DNA of 64,000 bases, from NCBI GenBank assembly GCA_960531495.1, contig OY482859.1, positions 30,449,481 to 30,513,480 of the forward strand, in the 5' to 3' direction. The notes under the pieces are model-generated. The model was not told the DNA's origin and made no database searches. It saw only the letters and a program-made list of their open reading frames with translations. Origin of the DNA: Zeus faber (taxonomy: Eukaryota; Chordata; Actinopteri; Zeiformes; Zeidae). Positions 11,682-22,329 of this stretch are shown in pieces; position 1 is the first letter of the stretch; the number at the start of each line of letters is the position of its first letter. A program made the translations under genes and the position numbers.

Positions 11682-12034
11682 CTGGGAGCACACGCTGTTT
11701 TTTAAGCATCCTTTACACTGGTTTGATGGGACTTAAATATCCCATAATAAAACATTTTATTGGCTGCATGAACTGAAACAACAAAATATTGTATTAAATA
11801 TTACTCGATAGCAGAGTTGACGAGAAAAAATTGTGCTTGTATGTGAAGGTGTCAGGTCGTTGGTGGAGTAAGCTCAGTTTTAAGAGATTTAAGAAGGGGT
11901 TGGGGTTCCAAGGAGAAAAGATTGGGAACCATTGGTTAAGGAGATCCTCTCAATGAGCACCAAGTGAAAAGCATAATGGAATTGGTGCCATACAAAAGAC
12001 AGCATCAAATTTTTAGAGGGATGTAGATGGTTAC

Positions 12035-12226
12035 CACTCTTGTTGATAAGCCAGTAGGGAGAAGAGATGAGGATCTTCAGTGCCCCCTGCGCCCGCAGGA
12101 CGATTCGAATGGTGAGGCAAAGCAGGCGCTTAGTGGCGTCGTATACCCGCATGCGTACCACATAGTTCTGAGTACCAGGGGGAATCAGCAGCTCTTTGCA
12201 AACAGGGAAGTTTTCCAGAAGCACCC
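12035..12226 (-). CDS. vps13d: VPS13D exon 24 of window, VAB repeat 4 start (residues 1204-1268)
   Basis: 192 bases with acceptor CATCCAG and donor GTAACC. It encodes LLENFPVCKELLIPPGTQNY, VVRMRVYDATKRLLCLTIRI, then GALKILISSPYWLINKSG. 'isPYWLiNKsGLPLiFrq' is the sequence formerly called the SHR-binding region and is VAB repeat 4, with the key Asn at residue 1265. Confidence 0.98.
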
Positions 12227-12229
12227 CTG

Positions 12230-13040
12230 GATGATGAAGACATTAAAAACAAGATTACTGAAACCGAATGAAATGTAAGGAGGAATGAGCCTTAAGGGAA
12301 CCCACACCAGGTAAAAGCAGGTTCCGAAACATGATCATGACAAAACAAAAAATCTCCCTTTACTCTCCCAAGTGAGTGTTTAAAAAGGACTGTCTTGTCT
12401 AATGTAGGCTGCTAACATCTGATAAAGGGACAATGTTTCACTCACTTAAAGAAATAAGTAGCTTCTTGCTAGCTTCCTAGCAACAAAGTGGACCAATAGG
12501 ATTGTTTCTTAGGACCAACTTTTGACCAATTAAATTGCTTCTTACTCCACATCTAAATGACAAGGTGGTATCCTCTTTTGAATTCAAAAGGTAAAAAAAA
12601 ACAAAAAAAACCCCCTCCGATTTCATGAAATTTGAAATTTATAACATTCATAAAAACTAGATAAAAAAAGAAAAATCCACTGGATGCCATGTTCACTTTT
12701 GCGTTTCATTATTGACCCTATCTAGGTGTAAGTGACATCTGTTTTGTTGATTACTGGTTGCTATGGTGCTGCTAAACCATGATATTGTATTAATGACCAT
12801 GGAACCACCTTCTGGATAAAACAAAACTCTAGGGGAAAGCAGGAGGTGAAATTGGTTGGGTGTGAGTCTGAATACAGGATAGTTTAATATAACCAGGGAC
12901 CAAGGTTGAGTGGACTGGTGTCAATGACTCCTCAAAAGTTCTCTGAACAACTTGAGATGGTTTACAAGCCACAATGGCATGGCTTGTAAATCATACCCAG
13001 CATGACAAGATCGTATAATTTGAAAGACAAAGCTCAAAGC
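12230..13040. other. intron, no feature recognised
   Basis: AT-rich intron between vps13d exons 23 and 24. It contains A-rich runs near 12592-12612 and no ORF or RNA gene I can support. Confidence 0.5.
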
Positions 13041-13046
13041 TCCTAC

Positions 13047-13294
13047 CTAATTCCAGGTTCTGGTAGGTGTCGGCAGTGTGAAGCACGGCCTCCTTCCCAG
13101 GCTTCAGAGAGCCTCTGATGGGGCTTCCCTTGATGTAGTAGTTGAGGTCACAGGGCAACAGGTTGGCGATGACCATGGTGGGCAGAAAGTAAATAGTGTG
13201 TCCGGGCTGGCGGTAGATCTGCTTGGTGCTGCCGGAGACCCGTTTGGCTGGCTGTTGCTCTGGGTAGTTCTCCTTCTTGATGACTACACAAAAC
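13047..13294 (-). CDS. vps13d: VPS13D exon 23 of window, VAB repeat 3 (residues 1121-1204)
   Basis: 248 bases with acceptor TACTGCAG and donor TAG/GTAGGA. It encodes FCVVIKKENYPEQQPAKRVS, STKQIYRQPGHTIYFLPTMV, IANLLPCDLNYYIKGSPIRG and ends ADTYQNLEL. 'ptmviaNLLPcdLnyyikG.pi.G.lkpGke..lh.aD' is VAB repeat 3, with the key Asn at residue 1165. Confidence 0.97.
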
Positions 13295-13483
13295 CTGCAG
13301 TACATAAAGTTATATTGTTTGTGCTTTGGTACCTCATAAAGTACATGCAGAATTGATTGGATATATTTGCTTCTTAGTGTGTTTTGGGTCAGTGGAACAC
13401 TGTGCATGTAAATGTACGTGGCAAATAGTGTCTATTGTGCTTCTGAATTGAGAAAGGCAAGACAGGGGAGTGAAGCCTTGAAC

Positions 13484-13700
13484 CTGAAGCTGTGTCTGAG
13501 GGGGTCCTCAAAGTCTGCCGACTGGCACTCCCTTTTGCTGCTATGTACATCCCCGGACCGCTCCACACTGGTCCAGTGGATGGGCACTTTACAGAAGAAC
13601 AGTCCCAGACCTTTGGGACGAGCTTGCAGCCTCCAGGACGTTAGGTGGAGGGGTATTGGTGAGGCCTGTCCAGGTAGGATAGGGGGCAGCACTACTGGCT
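13484..13700 (-). CDS. vps13d: VPS13D exon 22 of window (residues 1049-1121)
   Basis: 217 bases with acceptor TATCTGCAG and donor TTCAG/GTTCAA. It encodes PVVLPPILPGQASPIPLHLT, SWRLQARPKGLGLFFCKVPIHWTSV, then a variable loop and DPLRHSF. 'aiPLhLtswrlqaRPkGLg..fc..pihW' is VAB repeat core. The donor is weak (GTTCAA), but it is the only one that joins in phase to FCVVIKKENYP. Confidence 0.94.
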
Positions 13701-13754
13701 CTGCAGATACACAATGCCGCATTTTATAATCGGTCCACCCATATTTAAAGGATG

Positions 13755-14120
13755 GATTCAGTTTTTCCAGGCCTTAATAAAATATTTTCCATCACTTATA
13801 ACAGCTCTTGGAACAAAGTTGCTTTACTATTGAGAAACGCACCGCTCTGTTGAAGCCAATTTCTCACTATGCTCAAATGCAGCCCAATGGTGGCCAAAAC
13901 TTTTAAGCCTTAAAAACACATTTCCTTTTCGAAAACGGGAGACTCACATTATGGTCATGTGTTTCTTACGGTATATATTTTTTTATCATGTTTTGACTAA
14001 TAGTAATCACAATAATCACATTTTATTTGAAAAATACTCATTGGCATTGCCACAGTGCAATAGGTAGTACAAAGCAATGTTATTTCCTGTGTCTAGTCTA
14101 ATGTTGGCATATAGCCAAAG
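13755..14120 (+). repeat. dispersed repeat, family R2 copy 1
   Basis: Aligns by eye with 36770-37400 and partly with 29560-29720: blocks 'gagaaacgcaccgctctgttg', 'tcaaatgcagcccaatggtgg', 'aagccttaaaaacaca', 'ccttttcgaaaacggg' and 'actaatagtaatcac'. Noncoding. Confidence 0.65.
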
Positions 14121-14620
14121 ATGATAAAACAATCAAAAACCTGATAAAATGGCCAGTTTGCAACCATTGCTTTGGTACATTTACCTATACTATACTGTGA
14201 GCTTGATTTAAGTCCTCATACTGCCACTAACTTTCATCAATTCCTTCCTTGGTCACTGTGGGGAATTTGGATTTCTTCTTTTTACCTCTACTCTCTATTG
14301 ACTTCAATTGCTTTAACAAACAAATTAAGTCTTCAAACATACTACCGACTTAAATATGAAGCCTGAATATGAATGTCCAAGGGAATGATATATTAAATGA
14401 CTTAATTAGGTAGCTGTTCATTTACAGGTTCAGCAACACAGCATAATTTGGAGCAATAAGAGAGTTTCTTATTAGCAATAGGATAGTTAGTTTCAACCTG
14501 ACACACAACTTAACTGAATCCCATTCAGCATTGAAAATCTGGGAATTTATTTACAACACACATATTAATTTTGTAAATGGACAGCATACAAAAAAAACAA
14601 ACAAAAAAAACAAAACGTAC

Positions 14621-14771
14621 TGTCCGGTGCAGAGGGGCTGTCTAATCTGAGCTCCATCGGCACCTCCAGACGGTTTTTAACAATGAGGGCTGAGCGCACG
14701 GTGATGACCTTGCGGGCGCTGCCTTCCATGGTGACAGCGAAAACCACTCGCACAGGCGGCAGAGCAGAGAA
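14621..14771 (-). CDS. vps13d: VPS13D exon 21 of window, VAB repeat 2 (residues 999-1049)
   Basis: 151 bases with acceptor CCCCTCAG and donor GTACGT. It encodes FSALPPVRVVFAVTMEGSAR, KVITVRSALIVKN, RLEVPMELRLDSPSAPD. The 'vi.vrSalivkNrle.pmelrl' pattern is VAB repeat 2, with the key Asn at residue 1031. It is strongly conserved and lacks indels. Confidence 0.97.
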
Positions 14772-15695
14772 CTGAGGGGCAGGAAAAAAATTATTATTTA
14801 CTAGGCTCAGCCATGAAGAGCCTCCAAAATCATTAGAATCACATTTTGCATATTATCCAAGTCTTTCCGTCACAATCCATTAGTTAACTTTCGGTTAAAA
14901 ATGTCCCATATTTCTTAACAATTTCTTGACTTCTAACTGCGAGGAAATGCTCATGATGTAAATGTAATCTTATTTTAAGTATTTTTGTAACATCCAAGTA
15001 CTTACTACTGGTCACTTTCATCCAAATAGGTTGCTGTGGTTAATAAAAACACATAGATGGTACAAAGCGCCTGTCAATCAAAAATCCTCAGCTAGGTTGA
15101 ACTACCCAAGTGTGAGAAAAGGAGTTGAACAAACATCCTTCTTCAGAAAGAAGATGTTTTCTGCTTTGACGAGACAGTCAGACCCTAAAAGCTCCAGACT
15201 GACTAAGGAGATGAACGCCGCCAATGTTCCCATGAATGACCACAGAAAACACCGGGAATCTTGGGTGGATTGAGGTGGGGTATTAACGCTTTCATAATGC
15301 GCTTTCAATTGTCTCAGTGAAAAATGTGTTGCATCAGTAAAAACCCAAAATTTAAAAGGAAATAAAAACTTTAAATAAAAGCAGATGCGAGTTGTTTTGA
15401 ATGCAGCCACATTCAGAACTATTCTAGACGTATACATATGGCGCCTATGAAACTCCCTGATACTGTTGGGTTGCCAATTCAGTCAGCTGAGTTTTGTCGA
15501 TGGTAATGTACTGACGTGAGTGCCTGCAGTTTGTACATGGCAACCTCCAACTCACTTGAAGCAGTGTTTCACAGCTCATAATTGTAGGTGGATACTCTGT
15601 TATGAGTCAAAAAAAGTTCAGAAAGTAACTGCATTGAAAAAAACTTATCTCTAACTTTTATGTATTTATTTGTACTTGTCATGAAGACACATGTA

Positions 15696-15976
15696 CAGGT
15701 ACTCCTCACATAATGACCTACCTGTTTAACGACGGTTCGGACTTACAACCAGCTCTCTGACCAGTCTGTATTGTATGCTGCGTACGCGCTGCAGGCGCGG
15801 CGTCAAGCATCTCATCGCTCATCACCGTTCTGTCTCAGTCCCGCAGTATTCACTACACTAGCGTTTGAATCGCCTTGTCCCCTTACCATGAAATAACACA
15901 TGCCCTCGCCTATCTAACAATTCACTTAACGACCTGGTCCTAGGAATGGAACTCGGTCGATAAGTGAGGAGTACCT
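15696..15976. mobile_element. MITE with ~20-bp terminal inverted repeats, copy 1
   Basis: Begins caggtactcctcac and ends gtgaggagtaccta, flanked by TA. Its inside matches the 49006-49300 element along its length (gacctacctgtttaacga, cgtcaagcatctcatc, ctggtcctaggaa). It has no ORF, so it is a nonautonomous element of the Tc1/mariner superfamily by its TA target and ends. Confidence 0.85.
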
Positions 15977-16239
15977 ATATAGTTTAAATAACTGGGCTAC
16001 TCCAGCACTCGCCAAAAGGCATCTTCCCTTGATATCGACACCAAAACAACCACAGATGCCATACAGCTTGCTACTGTGGTTGTTTCTGTGGCGAACTTGC
16101 AGCACTGACATTATACATTAATTAGGTACTCATAAGTCTGCCACAATTCCACAAGTCGCTTTTCCATTTCAGAAGTCAACACTTGCTGCTTTCTTTGGCT
16201 TCGTCACCATGCAGGCGCACAATCTCATTGGCTGTTGAA

Positions 16240-16680
16240 AATGCTGTTGGAATTTGAGGCTTCGATGCGCACACACCAAAGGGTTTTGGAAAGACTAGCC
16301 CAGAAAAAACCCAAAATCAAACATGTTTGATTGAATCATGATCTGGCCGATTGGGATCCTATAGAGACAGATTTGAGTCTTTCACCAGCATTAAATGCAC
16401 TGCACATCAGAAAACACCCTCATAGAAAATGGGAATAATTGTGCCGACGAAGCAGCAAGAAAAGTGGCGATGGGCTCCAAGGTTATGGGAGCCAAGGTTA
16501 TGGGAGCCCTGGAAGCAGAAGATGAGAGCCCCTCAGCAGATTTATCTTTGTTCATTCGGTCACATACAGGAAAAAAAGGGGCGCGATAAAGCAACAACGT
16601 GGGAGGCCTGGGGGCCATTTTTTTGCCCCTCGGACTGTACTACACACCCTAATAAAGGGCATGGTTAGGACCATTGTGCA
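16240..16680 (+). repeat. dispersed repeat, family R3 copy 1
   Basis: Matches 23100-23320 in order: 'tttgaggcttcgatgcgcac', 'aatcaaacatgtttgattga', 'ctggccgattgggatc', 'acatcagaaaaca' and 'gcgatgggctc'. Includes the palindrome aatcaaacatgtttgatt. Also a tandem 'aaggttatgggagcc' pair near 16480-16510. Confidence 0.75.
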
Positions 16681-16745
16681 AGGGGAAAAGTCATTAAGAG
16701 AATCCAGAAGGCATGGTGGTCCAGGCACTATATAGTTGTGATGTA

Positions 16746-17852
16746 CACTCAGCGGCCACTATATTAGGTACACCTTGCTAGTACCGGGTTGGACCCCCAT
16801 TTGCCTTCAGAACTGCCTTAATTCTTCGTGGCTTGATGCAAATCTCCCGTTCCACCACATCCCAAAGGTGCTCTATTGGATTGAGATCTGGTGGCTGTGG
16901 AGGCCATTTGAGTACAGTGAATCATTGGCATGTTCAAGAAACCAGTTTGAGATGATTCGAGCTTTGTGAAATGGTGCATTATCTTGCTGGAAGTAGCCAT
17001 CAGAAGATGGGTACACTGTGGTCATAAAGGGATGGACATGGTCAGCAACAATACTCAGGTATGCTGTGGCATTAAAACCATGCTCAATTGGTACCAAGGG
17101 GCCCAAAGTGTGCCAAGAAAATACCCCCCACACCATTACACCACCACCAGCCTGAACCCTTGATACAAGGCAGGATGGATCCATGCTTTCATGTTGTTTA
17201 CGCCAAATTCTGACCCTACCATCTGAATCTTGCAGCTGAAATCGAGACTTATCAGACCAGGCAATGTTTTTCCAATCTTCTATTGTCCATTTTTGGTGAG
17301 CCTGTGCGAATTGTAGCTTCAGTTTCCCTGTTCTTAGCTGACAGGAGTGGCACCCGGTGTGGTCTTCTGCTTCTGTAGCCCATCTGCTTCAAAGTTCGAT
17401 GTGTTGTGCGTTTAGAGATAGTATTCTGCATACCTTGGTTGTAACGAGTGGTTATTTGAGTTACTGTTGCCTTTCTATCGTCTCGAACCAGTCTGCCCAT
17501 TCTCCTCTCATCAACAAGGCATTTTCGTCCACACAAACTGCTCACTGGATATTTTCTCTTTTTCGGACCATTCTCTGTAAACCCTAGAGATGGTTGTGCG
17601 TGAAAATCCCAATAGGTCAGCAGTTTCTGAAATACTCAGACCAGCCCGTCTGGCACCAACAACCATGCCACGTTCAAAGTCACTTAAATCCCCTTTCTTC
17701 CACATTCTGATGTTCGGTTTGAACTTCAGCAAGTAATCCTAACCATGTCTACATGCCTTAATGCAATGAGTTGCTGCCATGTGATTGGCTGATTATCTAT
17801 TTGTGTTAACAATCAATTGAACTGATGTACCTAATAAAGTGGCCGGTGAGTG
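16746..17852 (-). mobile_element. Tc1/mariner element, DD36E-like family, copy 1
   Basis: Ends cactcagcggccactatatt and aataaagtggccggtgagtg are inverted repeats flanked by TA. Transposase on the minus strand: MWKKGDLSDFERGMVVGARR and SISETADLLGFSRTTIS (HTH, 17511-17732), CLVDERRMGRLVRDDRKATV (17252-17545), then VMVWGVFSWHTLGPLVPIEH and FQQDNAPFHKARIISNWFLE (16873-17184). Frames are shifted between pieces. This is a dead copy of the family seen better at 62567-63757, in the same direction as vps13d. Confidence 0.94.
16873..17732 (-). pseudogene. Tc1/mariner transposase, frameshifted
   Basis: Three overlapping open pieces cover the N-terminal HTH domains, the linker and most of the DDE domain, as listed for the enclosing element. 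The last catalytic Glu region lies in a broken frame just left of 16873. Confidence 0.9.
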
Positions 17853-17864
17853 TATGTGCAGCAT

Positions 17865-18255
17865 TGCAGTGCATTGCACTGCTGCCTCACAGGAAGGTGG
17901 TCCTGGGTTTGATTCCCGTCTGGGGCGCTGTTATGGCTTATCTTCCGATTAGGGGCCTTTCTGTGTGAAATTATGTGTTCTCGTAGGGTTTCCTTCTCCT
18001 TGTAACATCAGTAAGGACCCCCACCAAAAACATGCAGAACATGGTCGTCTAACCAGCGATGGACACTCAAAATTGGTCCCGGGGCAAGTCGCTGTATGCT
18101 GCCCCCTCGGAGGAAGGACAAGCCAGGATGGGTTAAAAGCAGAGAACTCATTTTACCGGCAACCGTTTAAAGCATGTGTGTGTTGGTCGCCGTCGCTGCG
18201 TGAGTGCATGTGTTGTGGTGTGTGTGCCGTGTGATAAATAAAGAACCTTCTTCTG
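17865..18255 (+). mobile_element. SINE-like dispersed repeat, family S2 copy 1
   Basis: 'gtgcattgcactgctgcctc', then a B-box-like ggtttgattcccg, 'cctttctgtgtg', 'catgcagaacatggtcgtct', 'gacaagccaggatgggtt' and 'gtgataaataaagaacc..' at the end. The same order is seen at 37900-38318 (+) and 56960-57262 (-). It probably has a tRNA-derived head; class inferred. Confidence 0.75.
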
Positions 18256-18471
18256 CACACATATCGATGACAGCTCATTTCAACAGCGCGACTACCCTGG
18301 ACTCTGCCTGATTTAAAATCATTGCCAAATCGACCTTGAAAATCACGTAATGCAAATATTGCTTGAATTGGCATACATTTTTGCTATCCCTTGCTGTCTG
18401 TGGAAAGATACATTACTCCGCTTACCAGTGATGGTACACTGATCGTACACAAAGCGATTTTCCAGACTTAC

Positions 18472-18519
18472 GTAGACATGTGGGTGAATGATATTGGTCC
18501 TGCTGATGGGGCTGCCAAC
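18472..18519 (-). CDS. vps13d: VPS13D exon 20 of window, 48-base small exon (residues 983-998)
   Basis: Sixteen codons, VGSPISRTNIIHPHVY, with acceptor TTCACATAG and a perfect donor GTAAGT at 18471. Ending here keeps phase 0 and joins to FSALPPVRVVFAV, the expected VPS13D sequence. A second good donor (CTG/GTAAGC) lies 46 bases downstream, with open frame up to it, but its use would shift the frame at the next exon. Confidence 0.88.
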
Positions 18520-18729
18520 CTATGTGAATGGAAATTTCAAATATTTTAATAATATTTATATTCTTTTTAATAATTTAATTTGAGATAAGGGTTCATACAT
18601 TTTCTCAACTCTCACAAATAGATATTTGAGCATACGTTAACACTTAAACCGGAAAACTTTGCTTTCCAAAACAAAACAAACATGTGTAGCGCCAGCTGTT
18701 GGCTGTTGGGAGTAAAATAAGGTACTCAC

Positions 18730-18865
18730 TGTGTTGGAGGGATTGTTGCGATCTGGAGCTGCGTAGCGGAAGAAGACACCCACTTTGTCCACCGACACTG
18801 GTTTCACTTGGTCCCAGCCACCCACTTGCACGAGCAGCTGATGCAACTTTAGCTCATGGGTATGT
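18730..18865 (-). CDS. vps13d: VPS13D exon 19 of window (residues 937-982)
   Basis: 136 bases with acceptor CTCTCTAG and donor ACA/GTGAGTA. It encodes HTHELKLHQLLVQVGGWDQV, KPVSVDKVGVFFRYAAPDRNNPSNT. 'v.gW..v.PVSvDKvG.ffR' is the classic end of a VAB repeat (strands that pack before the next repeat's Asn). It joins to VGSPISRTN in phase 0. Confidence 0.97.
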
Positions 18866-19019
18866 CTAGAGAGACAGAAGATTGTGGTTGGGGTGACTTC
18901 TTCTCACTATATGTTCCCATTATTGCGACTCAATCAATCCTCTTTTTTTTGTCAGCATGCTGGGCATACAGCACAGAGTATTTGTATGACATTGCATACA
19001 CTGGACGACGTATTGAAAA

Positions 19020-19150
19020 ACAGTGAATTAGGTCCAGGAAAACTGGAACTACAACTGGTCACATGGCCTCTTCCTGTCATAGTTATGGCAGCGAATGAGG
19101 GAGGAAAGGAGAGGAAAGCAACCAGGAGGGTGCTGGGGTGCACTTGAAGC
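19020..19150 (-). repeat. block shared in inverse with 52640-52760
   Basis: The text 'cctcttcctgtcatagttatggcag' and 'aaccaggagggtgctggggtg' occurs as reverse complement near 52650-52735. It therefore belongs to a dispersed repeat, here ending at a GT microsatellite. Confidence 0.7.
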
Positions 19151-19152
<2 letters not shown>

Positions 19153-19187
<35 letters not shown>

Positions 19188-19224
19188 CGTGCGTGCGTGT
19201 GCATGTGTGTGTGTGTGTGTGTGT
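19153..19224. repeat. (GT)n microsatellite with GTGC interruption
   Basis: About 70 bases of GT repeats with a gtgcgtgcgtgcgtgc core. Confidence 0.95.
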
Positions 19225-19289
19225 AAGATGTCCACCAGTGAGTGTACATGACTTATCCCCATTTGTACTGGTGTAGATGGTTGGTATTA

Positions 19290-20085
19290 TGTCGCGGCGC
19301 CTGCAAGCAGCGGAAGGGGCCCCGAAGCCCCCCCGAACTCAACAGCCCCGTGGACACCCCTCGGCTCCAGGAAATCCACGGGTACCCAGCCCTGCGGCCA
19401 CAGAAGACCCCCTGGCCCCCAGAGAGCCGTGGAGCAACCCCCACGCCCAGCCCTGAGGAGCATGACCCAGTCCCAGGGAGCACGAGGAGACCCCGCACCC
19501 CAGGGGCGCACACATATAACCAACCCCCGGGTGCAGGTAGCAGTCCCCCCAGGGGCCCCACAAGGCGCCCGGCAGCGCTCTCCGCAGCCCCGAAGGGTCG
19601 CAACACATTCCAAGCCACCAGGCGCAAGCCGTCAGGGCTTCAGCGACCGCCCCGCCCCCCCCGGGACGCAGAAGGACATACAGGCCCAGCCACCCTGGGG
19701 GTGGGCCTGTGTCACGAAACACCGACCCGCCGACCACGGGGTCCGAGACCCCGAACCAGCGACCCACACTCCCCTCCCCCAACCCGAGCCCCAGAACCCA
19801 CAACCACACCCGGAACCTATACATGGACGCCAGCTGCAGGTACTCCCCGGGAGCACGTCTCCCCCCCCCCGGAGACAGGCCAGCTGAACTCAGGTAAAGG
19901 AGCGGCTGCCACCACCCAGACCACCCAACTCCCCCGTGGGGCCCCGGGATCCCCCAAGAACACCGGCCCACGCACCACGGATGTCCCTAGAGCCACCCAG
20001 GCATCCACCCAACCACGGAGCCCCGGCAGACCAGGAGGTCCCCCACATGCCCCAAAGCACGACGACATTACACCGACTTAGGAAG
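19290..20085. other. GC-rich block with long Pro-rich open frame, repeat-like
   Basis: About 800 bases of C-rich sequence in otherwise AT-rich introns. The + strand is open for 279 codons (19242-20081), very rich in Pro, Thr, Arg and Gly, and other frames on both strands are also open. That is expected from composition alone, since stop codons are rare in such sequence. I know no conserved domain in it. The flank 'gtcagtgataaaagtagtcc' resembles common fish repeat sequence, so I read it as part of a retroelement, not a cellular gene. Confidence 0.5.
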
Positions 20086-20348
20086 ACTTAAGTATTAAAT
20101 GATGGAGTAATGTCAGTGATAAAAGTAGTCCATATTTCATTAAATGAATCAACATTGTTTCGGGATATTGCCCATATACTGACTTTCATCTCCACCCTCT
20201 ACCTTCTCAGACTTTGAGTGCTGGACTGGTCTCTTCATCCAAAATGGAGTACTAGAATACTATTTGGTAAAAAAGCAGTCTTTCGTAGGACTGAAATCAT
20301 AGTATGTACCTATAGTATGCAAAATGAAGCAGGATGATATAATTAGTG

Positions 20349-20394
20349 TTAGGGTTACCTAACCCTAAACCTAACCCCTAACCCTAACCCTAAA
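20349..20394. repeat. short interstitial telomere-like motif, inverted
   Basis: TTAGGGTTA faces TAACCCTAA across CC, followed by several CCCTAA-type units with slips. The head-to-head order is that of a telomere fusion point, but it is only about 46 bases. Confidence 0.75.
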
Positions 20395-20804
20395 TCCAGT
20401 GAAATACCGTGGTACGCACTGTACTTTACACTTGCAAGCATATCCCACAATGCATTGTGTGCAAGACGTGGATAAAAGTTTCTATGCAGTGTCATCAACC
20501 CGCAATGTGCTGAAAGGAAGTTGTTGCCGTTCGGGACTCCCTAAGTTAGGAAATCCTACAGCTATCTTATAAACTATATGCATTATGTAATGACACAATT
20601 TTGTGGGATTATTGTGGATTAGGAAATTAAAAATGGTCGTGGCCACATTGGCCCCCTCTCTAGTGTCATGGTATTCTGATGTAATGGATATCACTGCTGA
20701 GGAAGGAGTAAAATAGTTGTATTCAACATTCTTCTTGATTGGCAATTTATTACGCAGAATGTATCTGTAGCTGTGTCAGTAAAGTAAGTAGATCCCTGTC
20801 GTAC

Positions 20805-20957
20805 CTGTGGCGCAATTTTTCTCTTGCTTCAAACTCGAAGGGGATTTCCTCTCCTGGCAGCACCTCTCTCCACTGGCTGACATTATGCGGGTCGTCAGTG
20901 CCTGCTGCATGCACTTCTGAGATGGAGTCCACACTGCTGCTGTGAGACAGAGCCACC
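20805..20957 (-). CDS. vps13d: VPS13D exon 18 of window (residues 886-937)
   Basis: 153 bases with acceptor CTTCCAG and donor CACAG/GTACGA. It encodes VALSHSSSVDSISEVHAAGT, a variable Ser-rich loop, then QWREVLPGEEIPFEFEAREK and LRH. The 'WreVlpGEeipFeFe...lRHRHTHeL' segment continues VAB repeat 1 into the next exon. Confidence 0.96.
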
Positions 20958-21817
20958 CTGGAAGAAAACAGAAGTATTTAATTCACTTACAGTGAACTTT
21001 TGTGAACCTTCATAACGCATTTCCCATTGGGCCTTATTTACCGAACATGTGTACGATCAGAGGCGATCACGAGTTACACCTGCAAACTTTCTAATGTAAT
21101 GTATCATAATTTGTCCTTCGGTACTATCAAAATGTGGATTTTGCCTAGAATCTTATTGACCTTTGAAAATTTGATCACAGTAGTAACTTCAAGGAGTTCC
21201 AGTACATTTGTAAACATAATTACATCAATTGGAGCACTCAATTGTGCTATGAAGAGAAACAATTACTTGAGTGACTCTCTCTCTCTTCTTGGGTCTTTTC
21301 ATCATGGCTTATTTGCAGATGACCCTTGTGTGGTGTGGGGATGGTCCGGTTTGAGCAGCCACACCTGACCTGGATCTAGGTGATTGGGATCAGAGTGGCT
21401 GCCTACATGTTGCTTGTTGGTTGGTCTAATGAGCGGCAGGTAAAACCCCCATCCCCACACACACTCAGGATAGGAGCCAGTGTCATGACATGTGTCTATC
21501 TGCTCCTGGGCTAATTCCAGCTAGCCCACTCTCCACAATAAACTAGTGTTTACAACCCCCTGTCTTCTGTGTCTCTGTGCCGAAGGGCCCTGAAAACAGC
21601 ATTCATCATCTGTTTACAACTCATTACAACAACACCGATGGATACCTTTCATGAATCCCATATGGGTTTTGACATGTTCTGTGAACCCTCTATGGACAAA
21701 TGTGAACCGAAAATAAAAAATGGTAGAAGGGAAGTTTTGTGAATGAGGCCCGTTGGTTTCAGTGACAGCAGAGGTGGAAGCCTGCACTGCTCAAACTGGC
21801 TTCCACATCAGACCCAC

Positions 21818-21923
21818 CTTGTAGGGGTGGTGGTGAGGGTGGCAAACCACATGGTGCATCCGGTTTGATTGCGCAAGGCGTACGGCACAAAGGGCTGCCT
21901 CCTCTTGCACATCTTGACAGATG
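21818..21923 (-). CDS. vps13d: VPS13D exon 17 of window, VAB repeat 1 (residues 851-886)
   Basis: 106 bases with acceptor GTTTCCAG and donor AAG/GTGGGT. It encodes ASVKMCKRRQPFVPYALRNQ followed by TGCTMWFATLTTTPTR. 'yaLrN.TG..lwf' is the signature of the first VAB repeat; the key Asn is residue 869. VAB repeats bind proline-containing adaptor motifs that target VPS13 proteins to particular organelles. Confidence 0.97.
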
Positions 21924-22329
21924 CTGGAAACAGTTCAGCACAAATATTACTCAACAACGAAACAGAATGGTGGAAACGGCGAGGACAAGATCTTCTATGC
22001 AAGGGCAGAAAAAAAACATACAAAAAACATAAAAGGTAACCCCTTATCCTGAACATCCCTAAAACATTGAAATTTGTCATTGTGGTCTTATGAGTTCATT
22101 TAAACGAAATATATTGGATAATAATTAGATAATGAATTCTCCATAATTGGAAAAATATTATACAAATACAATAATTCCATTCTTTAAATGAGCAAATTCA
22201 CACATTCAGTTTGCTTCAAGTGAAAGAAGACATTTTTGCATCAACAACAAATAGGACACAATATAAAAATATGTGGCACCCACTAATACGAACACTTTAA
22301 AAACAAAAATATATGCCATAAACTTATTT

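Noticed and set aside
15031..15437. ORFs on both strands near 15.1-15.4 kb as a missing vps13d exon
   Set aside because: Exons 20 and 21 already join in phase with the expected protein sequence; nothing is missing between them.
18426..18519. 94-base version of vps13d exon 20
   Set aside because: It ends one base out of phase with the next exon; the 48-base version fits phase and family sequence.
19339..19971. 210-codon minus-strand ORF overlapping the Pro-rich frame
   Set aside because: Same GC-rich block. Simultaneously open frames on both strands show that openness is due to base composition.
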